Below the pieces are notes generated by a model. The model was given only the letters and a program-made list of their open reading frames with translations. It made no database searches and was not told the origin of the DNA. From positions 8,060,647 to 8,124,646 of the forward strand of contig OZ025220.1 of the NCBI GenBank assembly GCA_964019055.1: a stretch of DNA of 64,000 nt, read 5' to 3'. The position numbers and the translations under genes were made by a program. Shown here one piece after another: positions 1 through 11,863 of this stretch (positions are counted from its first letter, which is position 1; the number at the start of each line of letters is the position of its first letter). This DNA is from Anthopleura xanthogrammica. Taxonomy: Eukaryota > Cnidaria > Anthozoa > Actiniaria > Actiniidae.

Positions 1-392
1 TGAAACTGTACAATATACCTTCCTCAGACCCTCCCCACCCCTTGGGAACTCCAAAGCCCATCTATAACTAAGTTGAGGGGACCAAACATTTTACCCTCCT
101 CAGACCCTCTCCACCCCTTGGAAATTTCAATCCCCCTCTGTTTGGGAAGTATGGTTATTTTCTGGAACTATACTTGGAAATTCAAAGAGAGGAGGGGAGG
201 GGATGGGAGGTCCAACCTCTGCTTCAAAAACAAACAAAAAATTTTCTATTGGATATATTATATTCAGGGGCTTCATAGTCCTCATTTTGGGGGTTTGATT
301 GAGGTTTAGGGAGTTTGGGTGACCCCCCCCCCCCCCCTAGATCTGCCCCTGTAGTGCACTAATTACCATGGTAACAACCAATCAACACTCAC

Positions 393-1506
393 ATGGTATG
401 TAATAAGAACAATTCCTGCAATTTGAAGCACAAGGGCGACCACAAGAAAAGCCATTGCAAAACGATGGTTTGTTATACTGTCCCTCAGTTTGACCAGTTG
501 CCATATGATGGGGACCACAAACAATGCATTCATTATGAGAATGCCATGAGATGCAGTCATGGAGGACTTAAGCACAATGACGACCAGGAAGAATGACAGA
601 CCAGCTACTTCCATGAATCCTGCCACTAGACACTGCAAAAAAAATGATGATGTTAATGATGATGAAAAGAATAGTGAATAGTAATTAAGCGTGATGATGA
701 AGATGATGAAAACATATTCCTACAGAAGAATTCTATGGGAAAGAAAACCATAATTTAAGGCACTTAAACAAAGAATAATAATAATAATAATAATATAGAG
801 TTCTTGAATGCATCTAACAAAAGTCTTGATGCCTTTATTAGAAAGAAGTATATTGTACTGTTTTAATTGCATGCTTAAAGCCCTGTCATTTTGTCCTGAA
901 ACTTGTTCAAATTGACACAAGTTTTGGTTGTATTCCTGAGTAAAAAGCAGTTTTATTTTTCATGAAACTTTCTCGCGATGAAAGTGTCACAAGCTGAGAT
1001 GTTACACAGTGAAATTTGTCCTGAAACTTGTCTCTCAATGCCATTGTACACAAGTTTCAGCTAAAAGTGTAACACAGGGCCTTTATCTGAAATGTAAGTG
1101 AACTAAGACATCTTAAGAGCTTGTTGTGAAAGTGGTTTGTCACTGATGTCAATCAAAACTGTAATCAGTCTGTATCTTTTATATTTTTGTCTGGTGGCAG
1201 CAAAAAGCAAAATTCCAATGGGCAACACACTATTGCCAGTTTGCAGAATATTATAGAATTATAGTAAGTATTTGTTTACGAAAGTTAGCACACTTTCTTA
1301 GCCTCAAACCTAATTTTTTTTCAAAAAATGATATATTAATTTTCCAGATTTTATTTTTATCTAGAATTTTTATCTAAATTGGGCTCTCTGTGAACAAACA
1401 AACCAAATTGGACTTTCAAAATATCTTCACATGTAGGCATATAGATTTAAATTGAACAATAGGATTCATCTACATGTTTGATTTTTTTAAGGTTTAATAC
1501 CGAAGC

Positions 1507-1572
<66 letters not shown>

Positions 1573-3270
1573 GAATTTAGAGTTTCATACTACATCTCGA
1601 AAACTCTTACAACTATATAAATAGCTAAAATAAAAAAGAAATTAAGTGTATATATATATAAGTTATAAAAATTCTGTCCATGATATCTTAATTTGAAATT
1701 CAGTTATTTACAGATTTAAAAAGATGAGTCTTTATAGCAGTTTTAAAGCTATTTAAAGAGTTTATATCTCTAATGTTTTCTGGAAGTGCATTCCACAGCC
1801 TAGCTGCGCACACGGAGAATGCATGCTCTGTTGCTAAATGTTTTGGTACGAGATGCATGCTCGGACAGTTAATAAATTCATATTTGTAGATCTTAATTTT
1901 CGACCAGGCTTATATTGAGATATAGTAGAGCGGTAATGTATGCTGGTGCTAGCCCATGAAGTGCCTTAAAGGTTAGTAGAAGTATCTTAAAGACAATTCT
2001 CTCTTTAACTGGGAGCCAATGCAGTTTTTTAAGTACTGGCTTGATGTGTGCAGATCTTTTTGTCCTGGTTACTAAACATGCTGCGGTGTTTTGAATTCAT
2101 TGTAATTCTTCACAGCTTCAGCTATGTTGGCCGTCATAAGGGCGTATAAGTATATATATATAAGTATGAGTATAAGGGAGTCATAAGCAGACATTACAAA
2201 TATTCGCAATGAACTAAATTGCTACCATGATGATGATCATGCATATAGTCACAAGAAAAAACCCTAAGCAAGCTAGCTAAGCAATTCCAAGTAAATAAAA
2301 AAAGAATGAATAAATTTATTTAATGCCAAAGTAATGGAATGTAATAGACCCCTTGCAGCACGTCAGAATGTAGCTCACTTTGGAGGACAAAACAAAAGAA
2401 TTTCAATCTGAGCTGCTAGTAGGTGGCAATGTTCATCCAGTGAATAATAAATGCATAATAACAGAATAACATTTTCTTGGCAGAGCTTTGAATGAAATTT
2501 AGAACTATATTAGTACTTTGAAATTATTTTTTTTAAGTTGAGGCGACGGAAGTTGGTAAAAAAATTAATGTCTGATTGACATGTTAATTAATCTTAAGTT
2601 TCAATTTCAATTAATCCTCTCAAAAAATCGTTAAAGAATATTAATGTTTTATAAGAAAAGGGAAAGAAAAACTTATTAGACTCTGCGTTTCCTTTTTAGC
2701 TTGAACAGGAGGCAAAGTTAAGAAAAAATTAAGAGCAAAAATCACAGCAAACTCTGAAAAGATCACATGACTTAGTTGATGTAAATGGTCACGTTATTTT
2801 AGCACATTTGAATCATAATATTATAATTTGCAAACCAAAAACTCCGCCAAACTTCATCAAACTTTCACAATTTTGAGAATAATAGATAAAGATTATATAC
2901 CTACCCAAATGATTGCAGAATTTGTCGGCCAAGAATGGGAATGGCGGAATAAACTCACGAATACAGCCTTCACGAATGAAAAGAACTGAGGTATCATGAG
3001 TATAAGCACCATCATGATGAAAGTTGTTTCCTTCGCCGAGGGATTGTGGCCTACATTAGTTTTAACAGGCAGTCTCGTTTCGTTATAGTAAACCCCAATA
3101 GCCAGGAGGGAAATTTTGCTCGTAACGACACAAGCTAATACAGAAATACAGAGGAAACCTGCAAAGAGCCATTTGAAGAAGGAAAGCCATCCCGAAGGTC
3201 TTGGATCTCTTGCTTTCTCAATCTGCAATTTCGCTGTCTTTTTCACCGTAAACTGGATCTCTGGTTCCAT
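393..3270 (-). CDS. Probable chitin synthase, first two coding exons (partial gene)
   Basis: Two exons join in phase 0: 3270..2905 (ATG at 3270, donor GTAGGT) and 632..393 (acceptor TTTTTTTTGCAG, donor GTGAGT). Together they give 202 residues; the gene continues past the left edge of the window. The protein begins with a charged cytosolic stretch (residues 1-30) and then has five or six hydrophobic membrane spans. The order of spans, with a WPT-x-SAIIW and GFMEVAGLSFF region, resembles the N-terminal membrane block of animal chitin synthases, which polymerise UDP-GlcNAc into chitin at the plasma membrane. No catalytic glycosyltransferase motif is in the window, so the call rests on membrane-region resemblance only. 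A CAG at about 3312-3310 upstream of the ATG could end a 5'UTR intron. Intron 1 contains a dead LINE piece and a TAA repeat. Alternative: another multipass membrane protein. Confidence 0.58.
1508..1570. repeat. (TAA)n microsatellite
   Basis: About 20 perfect TAA units. It lies just beyond the 3' side of the minus-strand LINE remnant at 1718-2062, so it is probably the remnant's 3' tail repeat. Confidence 0.9.
1718..2062 (-). pseudogene. Non-LTR retrotransposon (LINE) C-terminal remnant
   Basis: On the minus strand a conceptual translation reads LHWLPVKERIVFKILLLTFK, then after a stop and frameshift resumes with EHAFSVCAARLWNALPENIR and a lysine-rich end. This is the typical C-terminal part of LINE reverse transcriptase ORFs in invertebrates (thumb and after). 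The catalytic domain is missing, so this is a 5'-truncated dead copy inside the first intron of the probable chitin synthase. Confidence 0.75.
2345..2410. mobile_element. MITE family A, partial copy
   Basis: Begins TAGACCCCTTGCAGCACGTC and contains the family's core TTTGGAGGACAAAACAAAAG. Only about half of the 134-bp element is present. Full copy at 5172-5305. Confidence 0.75.
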
Positions 3271-3819
3271 TTTCAGGCCAGTTTAGATCTTAGGACGTTA
3301 GTTTTGAACCTGAAAAGGGAATTATTTAATGTTCATCTCATGTTACGGCTGGTTTTCTTGGAAATGTAGGAAGTAGCCGTTTGCATGCCTGAGCTGGACG
3401 AGTCACTTGACCGGAAACGAGCTTCATTCTAGAGGCTTTGATTTGACAAAGTGAATGACAAGTGAATAATTTTACAAGCGATTTTATATTTTAGCATTAA
3501 TTTAAGTTATTATTGAAATAAGCTATAAAAAAGAAAGCAAAATGATTAAGAAATAATTTCTTTCTGAAAGAAAGTATATACATGAATTTGGAGCGAAGTA
3601 TCTACGAATCCCGCAGGAATTACCGTCCCGCGTCCCGCAGCGCATGACGGGATCGGATCGGGCATAGTTCAGTGCCGATATTTTTAGATGCAGATTTTTA
3701 GAAGAAGGGAAGAAGGAGTGTCGTATGATGGTCACTGACAGGCCTCGTTATTTTCGATTTTAAATTGTCGAAATATATGCGTTCACATTTGACATTTTCC
3801 GGGTCAATCTTGGAAAGAG

Positions 3820-3856
3820 GAGAGGAGAGGAGAGGACAGGAGAGGACAGGGGAGGA
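3820..3856. repeat. (GGAGA)n-rich short repeat
   Basis: A short GGAGA/GGACA purine run. The rest of 3290-4330, between the two minus-strand genes, shows no coding signal that I can support. Confidence 0.6.
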
Positions 3857-4155
3857 CGCTGCCCTGGAATAGCTGGGTTTCAATCAGCTGATAAAAGTCT
3901 TTGAATCTCATTATCTGCTCCAAATGGTGGTCAAACACTGACCACCATTTGCTGTCAACCAGAAATAATGCTATTGAAATCTTGTGATTCAGCTGAGGAA
4001 CATTCCGCACGAGACCGGAAATGACGTCAAGTGAAACCCAGCTATTGAATATCTATATTTCAATAAGGTGTAAAATAGAATAAACGAAAAAATATCAGTT
4101 GAAAACTTTTATTAATTATCCAAACATCAAGAAGATGGGCTTATATGTTATAAAT

Positions 4156-4267
4156 CAGCTCAGTTTGGAGGACAAAACAAAAGAATTTCAATCTCCTGAG
4201 AATTGGAACCCATTGTTAATTTGCCCTCCAAATTGAGCTGCATTCCGACGTTCTGCAAGGGGTCTAT
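4156..4267. mobile_element. MITE family A, copy lacking its left end
   Basis: Starts at CAGCTCAGTTTGGAGGACAA and ends GCAAGGGGTCTA, the right terminal repeat of the family. It lies just downstream of the last exon of the secreted-protein gene. Confidence 0.75.
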
Positions 4268-4330
4268 ATACCTTATATACTAGCTAGCTCTCTTTGTATC
4301 ATCGTATGCTTGAGTACTAGTCTGATCTCC

Positions 4331-6867
4331 CTAACAAAAGTTATTGTATGGCAAGTCGAAGTAGAGGTGCTGAGTAGTAAGTGTTCCTGCATTCTTTAAA
4401 CACTGCGGATGGGTACTAGAATAGAAAAACCGCTGAAAAAGAGGAAATAAAAGAAAAAAATAGTTCACATTTTGTTTGTTATCTAGAGCCAGGTCCCATT
4501 TTATCCCTCACTCATTTCCTCCCTTCCTTCCTCCATTTGTCCCCCCTCGATCCTTCCTCCCCCTCCATCTCTTTCATTCTCTCCGTCGTATGTGAGTAGA
4601 TGCCCGGGGGGGGGGGGGGGGGGCACTCCAATATATATCCTATACGGGGATGTTCGATTTCCGCTGGATAGGGTATGGGTTTTCGAGATTTTGGTGTTAT
4701 ACAAGGTATACGATTTCCATGATATTTTTTTGAATAGGATCACCATTCTTGGATAGGTTAGGGATATAATCGTTTTCAAGTCTTAGATAGGCCATTCAAT
4801 TTGACTTTTTTCGAAACTAGTTATTTTCGCCGCCAAAAAGCTTTTGGCAAGTAGCTTTCATCTGTGCCGGCGAATTCAAGTTATAGAATTTCTCTTGAGT
4901 CCTAGATAGGGGTATAAGTTACATTGTTGTGTCTTGAACATGATTTTTTTTTTAAATATATTCTTATCTTAGGTAGGGTCAAGGTCTTCGGATCCCAGCG
5001 GATCATCCCCATCACTGACCCCCCCCCCCCTAGTACCCCCCCCCCCCCGAGTAGGTGGTAGTGGTTCTTTCCTTTGCTTCGAGGGTTCTCCGGTATTCCT
5101 CCCTCCAAATTTCAATTCCATCCTGGGTTACACAGTAATCAGTGGAGCTTAGTTCTGTTCTGAGTGTCCTATAGACCCCTTTCACGTGATGTCAAAGCAG
5201 CTCAATTTGGAGGGCAAAACAAAAGAATTTTAATCTCCTGAGAATTGGAACCTATTGTTTTGCCCTCCAAATTGAGCTGCATTCCGACGTGCTGCAAGGG
5301 GTCTAGCTCTATATACGCTGTGATACAACAGCCAAAGCTTAATAGATTTTATCCCATACTTTTTCTCTCGTTCTCTCTTGTCCATAGACAACTTTAGAGG
5401 AAACGTTTTTGGATCAAAGCAATACTTACCTTCAGTACTCTTGCTGGAGGGTGTTCGTATCTGCTGCTTTTCACATTACCGATGGTGTTCCATCCAAATC
5501 CATTGAGTTTACCTTTGTTATAGAGCAAGAACACTGGGAAAAAGTCTGCACATTGCATGTTTTTGGAAATTTTGTACCAGTAATGTTTGCCTGTAAAGGA
5601 AAGAAGTAATATGAAATGATCACGGGGGTGTACGTAGGCCTTAAAACTAGCAGGTTATGATATAATTTGATGTTAATGACGATGCATGATGATACATGAT
5701 GATGGTGATGTTGCATGATGATGATACATGATGATGATGATGTTGCATGATGATGATACATGATGATGATGATGTTGCATGATGATGATACATGATGATG
5801 ATGATGTTGCATGATGATGATACATGATGATGATGATGTTGCATGATGATGATACATGATGATGATGATGTTGCATGATGATGATACATGATGATGGTGA
5901 TGTTGCATGATGATGATACATGATGATGATGATGCATGATGATGATACATGATGATGATTATGTTGCATGATGATGATACATGATGATGATTATGTTGCA
6001 TGATGATGATACATGATGATAGTGATGATACATGATGATGATGATGCATGATGATGATACATGATGATGATTATGTTGCATGATGATGATACATGATGAT
6101 GATGTTGCATGATGATTATACATGATGATGATGATGTTGCATGATGATGATACATGATGATGATTATGTTGCATGATGATGATACATGATGATGGTGATG
6201 TTGCATGATGATGATACATGATGATTGTGATGTTGCATGATGATGATACATGATAATGATTATGTTGCATGATGATGATACATAATGTTGATGATGTTGC
6301 ATGATGATGATACATGATGATGATGATGCATGATGATGATGATACATGATGATGATACATGATGATCATGATGCATGATGATGATGATACATGATGATGA
6401 TACATGATGATGATGATACATGATGATGGTGATGTTGCATGATGATGATACATGATGATGATGATACATGATGATGATGATGCATGATGATGATGATACA
6501 TGATGATGATACATGATGATGATGATACATGATGATGATGATGCATGATGATGATGATACATGATGATGATACATGATGGTGATGATACATGATGATGGT
6601 GATGTTGCATGATGATGATACATGATGATGATGATGTTGCATGCATGATGATGATACATGATGTTGATGATGATGATGAAGATGATACATGATGATGATG
6701 CATGATGATACATGATGTTGATGATTTTGCATGATGATGATGGTGATGATGATGACGATGACACATGACGATGATACATAACTTTGATACATGATGGTGA
6801 TGATGATGATGCCTGGTGATTATGATAATAAATGATGATGATACATGATCGATAATAGCAATGATGT

Positions 6868-6899
<32 letters not shown>

Positions 6900-9305
6900 T
6901 TGATGATGATGATGTTGATGATGATAATGATGATGATGATAATGATGATGATGATCATGATGATGATGATCATGATGATGATGATCATGATCATGATGAT
7001 CATGATGATCATGATGATCATGATGATGATGATCATGATGATGATGATCATGATGATGATGATCATGATGATGATGATCATGATGATGATGATCATGATG
7101 ATGATGATCATGATGATGGGTATTATCACTATTATGAAACCATATAAGTTTGCAAACGATTCCCTCTATCAACTTACCCATCAAATAAAAGCATTTTCCC
7201 TCCACCCATCCTGTCCCACCAAGATCTCCTTGCTTGTACGGTATTGTCATAACACTCTTCATAGATGATCCTGTCTGTATGAGTAGCCTGTCCCCTATGT
7301 ACTTTGAAGCAGGTCTCTTCCCATTACATATAGTCGCTGGATCTACGAAATAGGCAGTTATGACGTAGGAATCTCCCTCTGAAATCCAAGGATGCCTCTT
7401 GGGAGCAACCGCTGACTTTGGGACCTTCAGAAAAACGAATCTTAGTTTTAAAGCACTGACACACGTTCCAACAAATCCTGCACGCAATATTGCAGCCAGT
7501 GTTGGTGAAATAGGATCGTTTTCTACTTCAGCAACGTGGCTCGCAACATAGATGGAGTATCTGCAACATTGCAATAGGAGCGCGTGTGACCGTGCACCGT
7601 AGTATTATACTGACCCCCATTTGTATCCCTGCAATCTTTCCATTGGAGTCGTACAACAGCATCACTGCCCTGTCACCGTTAAGAACATATCGATGACCCG
7701 CGAAATAGTTCCTGGCTGGAAAGGAGATATATATTAGGTTATTGGTGGTCAGAAAGTGAAGCATATGACCAAGGTATCCTTGAATACGAATAATTGGTTA
7801 TTGGTGGTCCGAAAGTGAAGCCATATGACCAAGGTACCCTTGTATACTAATGCTTGGTTATTGGTGGTCCGAAAGTGAAGCCATATGACCAAGGTACCCT
7901 TGTATACTAATGCTTGGTTATTGGTGGTCCGAAAGTGAAGCATATGACCAAGGTACCCTTGTATACTAATGCTTGGTTATTGGTGGTCAGAAAGTGAAGC
8001 ATATGACCAAGGTACCCTTGAATACTAATGCTTGGTTATTGTGGGTCAGAAAGTGAAGCATATGACCAAGGTATCCTTGTATACTAATGCTTGGTTGTTG
8101 TGGGTCAGAAAGTGAAGCCATATAACAAGAAGCTCTTACCGTCACATGTTGTGGTGAGTTTCCATCCGCTTTTCTTGGCGTCGAATTCACTTAGAGGAAG
8201 TTTGTTGAACTTCATGAATGTTACTGCATGAAGAGAATATATACATAGTCAGTCCTTACCTAATACAAAAGTAGAGGGGAGGGTTCCTACAAAATGGGAG
8301 AGAAAGGGGGACAGTAATTGGCTGCCGGTGCCAAAGAGCTAAAATTCATCTTTTGAATAAGACAGGATGTTCCTCCCAGCTGAGTTGATCGCCTTCCCCG
8401 AAAGGAATTATGGGTCACTATTTTTGGTTAGCATTTTTCGAGCATTTCCAAGTATACAACGTAGACTTTTCTTGTTGATTGAAATATAATTCCGTCATGA
8501 GTTCGACTAGCGTTTACGATTAATTTAAAGAAGGAAGAACTCGTATTTCAAAAACTCTCTTGGCAGAATAACGGAAATGCTAATCAAAATACGATGTCAT
8601 ATCCTCAATTCTGATTGGTTGACCTTGAGTTTGTCCTGAAGGTCAACTCAGCTGGTCTATATTTACCTCTAAGATTGTCCCAATCCGGCTCTGAAATCAA
8701 TAAGGGAAATATGTTTCAGTTTTAGGTGGAAGAGATTTCATGGTTAAGAACAAAGGAAGTGGTTGTGGTAGTCGTCATGGTAATATAGAGACCTTAAGAT
8801 GTGCAAAATCTACGATGGCGACGTCAACCGGAAGTGTAAATAATTTCTCATTGGGGTTCTGTTCATTGAGGATTTCATTCAAAAAATTGTGTGAGTAAAG
8901 TCAACTCATCCACAGGAAAAACAGACTTTGAAGGCGCGAAATACCAAAGTGAAGTTATTTACACTTCCAGTTGACGTCGCAGTCGTAGGTTTTGCATATC
9001 TTAAGGTCTCTAAACTCGGCCTTTGTTTCAAATTTTTACCTTTGTATATATTTTAAGAAGTGCACGTCAGATTAGATTGATGATCAGATAACGGGTAGGA
9101 GGGGAGGGGGAGGAAACGGGGACATTGTGGTGTGGTTTTGGGGTTGGGAATGGGTCTTATAATGTATAAATCAATTCATATCTTAACTAAGTTTATTCTA
9201 ATGTAAGGTTTTATCATTATATGATTTTATAGTAGACAGGTAGACAGGTGTCCCCAATTAGCTTGTACTGAGTGCAAGCTAGGAATTTCTGACACGTTAA
9301 TAAAG

Positions 9306-9363
<58 letters not shown>

Positions 9364-11210
9364 GCAGGGGATATTCTTGTCAAATTTCTATAAACCCCTT
9401 TCACGTGACGTCACAGCAGCTCAATTTGGAGAACAAAACAAAATAATTTCGATCTCCTGAGAATTGGAAACCTATTGTTTTGTCCTCCAAATACTCCAGT
9501 TTCACATTCGATGGAAACCGCTGTTTTTGAAGACCACAGACTCATTTGTACAGGCTTAGCCTCGTTTATAAGTCATCTATTCAAAGGCACCATTAAAAGT
9601 CCGTGGGATTGGTATTATTCAACTTGCACATTCTTTACATTACAGTTGGCTGTTGCTAATGATTTGCATAAGTCAACCGTAATGTAAAGAATGTGTAAGT
9701 TGAACAATACCAATGTTTTGAAATCCCACGGACTTTTAATAATGTCGTTGAATAGCTGACTTATAACCGAGGCTAAGCCTGTACAAATGAGTCTGTGGTC
9801 TTCAAAAACAGCGGTTTCCATCGAATGTGAAACTGGAGTATTGAGCTTCCTTTCGACGTGATACATGCAAGGGGTCTATTGTTCTAGACGATTCTGTCAC
9901 CCGCATATACAAGCCGTGATGTCACATTGAAATAGGGCAATTATTTAAATTTAATTTGCAGAGAAAGTGGAAATGGCAATAGCGCAACTTTATGGTAACG
10001 AAAAAAACAGAAACCAACTTCCACATGCAGACTCTTACCCAGTCGTCACTTACTCTGTGGCTGAATGCGCTCAAAGCGGGCTTTCAAGCACAGCGCGAGT
10101 TAAAATAATTAGCACAAAGTAAGAAGCGACTGGGTACGAGTCTGTTCCACATGTACATGTCCTTAATGGCTCTAGCTACGGTTGACTTGCTTAAGATATT
10201 TTCAATAAATTTTGTAAGCAAAAATTCTCGTAAATTCTAACTTTTTAACTGTTACATATAAAGACGAACATGACAGCATATAACTGTGCTACCAACTGAG
10301 AAAATATCACAAAACTATCGCCTAAATATAATGTTTAAGGAAAAAGTAAAATAAAGCTAACTTGTTTATGTATGATTCTTGTAATTATTCGTGCAGAAAA
10401 TAAAAACATAATCACAAAATATAAAACATTATATTTGAACTGAAAGAGTCAAACTTAAACGACAGTAGTTTGAGCTTTAATTTATTATGTTTACATTTTT
10501 TTAAATGTTCTTTTCTAAAGGACTGTTTAAACTAGCGATTTTAGATTTGAGTCACTTTAGAAGCATAAGACAAAAATAATTATATTTTCAAAAAATCGAG
10601 TCTTAAGAAATCGACGGTGTATAAAAAATCGCACCAAAATTGAATAGAATTGACTACTCGTATAGAAAATACATTGAATTAACTAAGGACCAGCTCCGAG
10701 GTCGAACTTTTGCCGAGTTAAATCTAATTGCCGTTGAAGCCAGCGGCTAAGAGAAGACCGAGAACTACGATTTATTTATTTTATTTATTTACATAACTTC
10801 CACCTTAAAAATATATAAAATCTAAATAACAAAATATGAATCAAAAATATAAATAAAGACAATAATACAAGGAACAAATATAATAATTATAAGACAAAAA
10901 CATAAAAGGTGAGGGACAGCATAACAGAGTGAGGCTCCAAATAAAGTGCACTCGTAAGAAATCAGCTCTTTTGCTTGGTGTTCCAGGAGACGTACGATGT
11001 GTGTTATTTAAGTTTGGTCTACGTACTTCAACTAGTTTAAGAGAAAACAGCGCTCGGCCTCAAAGGAAATTAGATTCGACGCGGCAAAAGTTCGACGTCT
11101 GAACTTGGCCTAAACTTACTTTCAACTTTCTTCTGCTTTGCTTTATTTTTCCAAAACCAACCTTGGCTTGAACCGGCGAGTAACAGGAGAAGAAAAAGGC
11201 AAGTCTTCAT
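4331..11210 (-). CDS. Secreted 261-aa protein of unknown function, complete six-exon gene
   Basis: Exons on the minus strand: 11210..11120, 8223..8140, 7715..7615, 7424..7178, 5590..5430 and 4432..4331 (stop TAG). The phases match at all five junctions (1,1,0,1,0) and the total is 786 nt. Donors are GTAAGT or GTAAGA except GTCAGT after exon 3; the exon 4 acceptor is a weaker TTCTGAAG. Residues 1-17 form a clear signal peptide (MKTCLFLLLLLAGSSQG), then a lysine-rich linker. Recognisable blocks are GHRYVLNGDRAVMLLYD, GKIAGIQMG, TAYFVDPATIC, WVEGKCFYLMGKHYWY, DFFPVFLLYNKG, a KLNGFGW block and finally CLKNAGTLTTQHLYF. I know this block order from unnamed secreted proteins of corals, molluscs and other invertebrates but know no function for it. 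At least six cysteines suggest a disulfide-bonded extracellular domain. Introns are swollen by repeats: intron 1 is 2.9 kb and full of miniature transposons, and intron 4 holds a 1.5 kb ATG-rich satellite. Confidence 0.82.
4607..5050. repeat. Dispersed repeat with poly-G/poly-C runs
   Basis: Flanked by G runs (4607-4623) and C runs (5021-5048). It contains wording like TATACGGGGATGTTCGATTT that recurs loosely at 19366-19450, so it is repetitive non-coding DNA inside intron 5 of the secreted-protein gene's neighbourhood. Confidence 0.5.
5172..5305. mobile_element. MITE family A, full-length reference copy
   Basis: A 134-bp palindromic element with ends TAGACCCCTTTCACGTGA and GACGTGCTGCAAGGGGTCTA. 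The two halves each carry a CAGCTCAATTTGGAGG-type arm. It has no coding capacity. TA at both ends is compatible with a TA target duplication (Tc1/mariner-like), which is an inference. It lies in intron 5 of the secreted-protein gene. Confidence 0.85.
5672..7118. repeat. ATG-trinucleotide satellite with higher-order units
   Basis: About 1.45 kb of GATGATGATACATGAT-type sequence. The 5672-6660 part repeats a unit of roughly 32 bp (GATGTTGCATGATGATGATACAT phrased around a TTGCATG marker). The 6860-7118 part changes to a GATGATGATGATCAT unit. It fills intron 4 of the secreted-protein gene. The long His/Met/Ser- or Asp-rich reading frames on both strands are by-products of the repeat. Confidence 0.95.
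7739..8115. repeat. 60-bp minisatellite in intron 2
   Basis: Six to seven tandem copies of a 59-60 bp unit beginning near TTGGTTATTGGTGGTCCGAA and containing AAGTGAAGC-ATATGACCAAGG. Copies differ by a few substitutions; the array stops 25 bp from the exon 2 donor of the secreted-protein gene. Confidence 0.9.
8377..8655. mobile_element. MITE family B, full-length copy
   Basis: About 280 bp with inverted ends CCAGCTGAGTTGATCGCC and GGTCAACTCAGCTGG. The interior is palindromic and includes TTAATTTAAAGAAGGAAGAA. A second full copy in reverse lies at 20382-20663; fragments occur at 19479 and 54695. Confidence 0.8.
8787..9011. mobile_element. Palindromic MITE, AGAGACCTTAAG ends
   Basis: 225 bp with about 55-bp imperfect inverted ends: AGAGACCTTAAGATGTGCAA on the left and TTGCATATCTTAAGGTCTCT on the right. 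TA immediately on both sides is consistent with a TA duplication. No open frame of note. Confidence 0.8.
9301..9362. repeat. (ATT)n microsatellite after a polyadenylation-like AATAAAG
   Basis: ACGTTAATAAAGATT followed by about 18 ATT units. It looks like the 3' tail of a retrotransposon fragment whose body (9230-9300) is too short to classify. Confidence 0.8.
9389..9879. mobile_element. MITE family A copy split by a foldback element
   Basis: The left half (9389-9489) and right half (9842-9879) are those of family A, and rejoining them regenerates the CCTCCAAATTGAGC junction of intact copies. The intervening 9490-9841 is the foldback element described separately, so the foldback inserted later. 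Confidence 0.8.
9490..9841. mobile_element. Foldback element C, copy 1 (nested)
   Basis: About 350 bp made of two nearly perfect inverted arms of about 165 bp: ACTCCAGTTTCACATTCGAT at the left end and its complement at the right. Differences between the arms are few, so insertion or homogenisation is recent. It has no transposase. Confidence 0.88.
10027..10145. mobile_element. Short inverted-repeat element
   Basis: About 118 bp with ends CAGACTCTTACCCAGTCG and CGACTGGGTACGAGTCTG. Non-coding, inside intron 1 of the secreted-protein gene. Confidence 0.65.
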
Positions 11211-11501
11211 TGTAGAAATAACCTTTTTTAAGCCACGAAGCTAAGACCATACGAGGCAAGGGATCAATAGAATGAAACGAAAGTAAACCCAGTATTTATG
11301 ATAATTGTGTACAATATTGGTGATGACCGTTGTGTATAAATTTGAATCTTATTTGATGAGCTTCAATAATTCGCCATATTCACACTTCAATAACACATCC
11401 ATGATGCTTTGCGGGCGGTAACTGGTCAAAAAAAAAAAAAAAAAAAAAACAATGGGGAAAAACCCTTCAAATTAAGATAAAAAGGTGTGATTAAGCGTTC
11501 T

Positions 11502-11863
11502 TCAATACTCCAGTTTCACATTCGATGGAAACCGCTGTTTTTGAAGACCACAGACTCATTTGTACAGGCTTAGCCTCGTTTATAAGTCCTCTATTCAAAG
11601 GCACCATTAAAAGTCCGTGGGATTGGTATTATTCAACTTGCACATTCTTTACGTATACATTACAGTTGGCTGTTGCTAATGATTTGTATAAGTCAACCGT
11701 AATGTAAAGAATGTGTAAGTTGAACAATACCAATGTTTTGAAATCCCACGGACTTTTAATGATGTCGTTGAATAGCTGACTTATAAGCGAGGCTAAGCCT
11801 GTACAAATGAGTCTGTGGTCTTCAAAAACAGCGGTGTCCATCGAATGTGAAACTGGAGTATTG
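11502..11863. mobile_element. Foldback element C, copy 2
   Basis: Same arms as the copy at 9490-9841, differing by a handful of bases plus a small insertion near the centre. It sits about 0.3 kb upstream of the secreted-protein gene's start codon. Confidence 0.88.

Noticed and set aside
5672..7574. Long His/Ser/Ile/Asp/Met-rich reading frames on both strands
   Set aside because: They are translations of the ATG satellite; only the short stretches assigned to exons of the secreted-protein gene have splice sites and coding character.
9475..9866. Two similar reading frames on opposite strands (METAVFEDHRLICTGLAS), again at 11525-11892
   Set aside because: The two arms of foldback C read the same on both strands, so the similarity is the inverted repeat, not a gene family.
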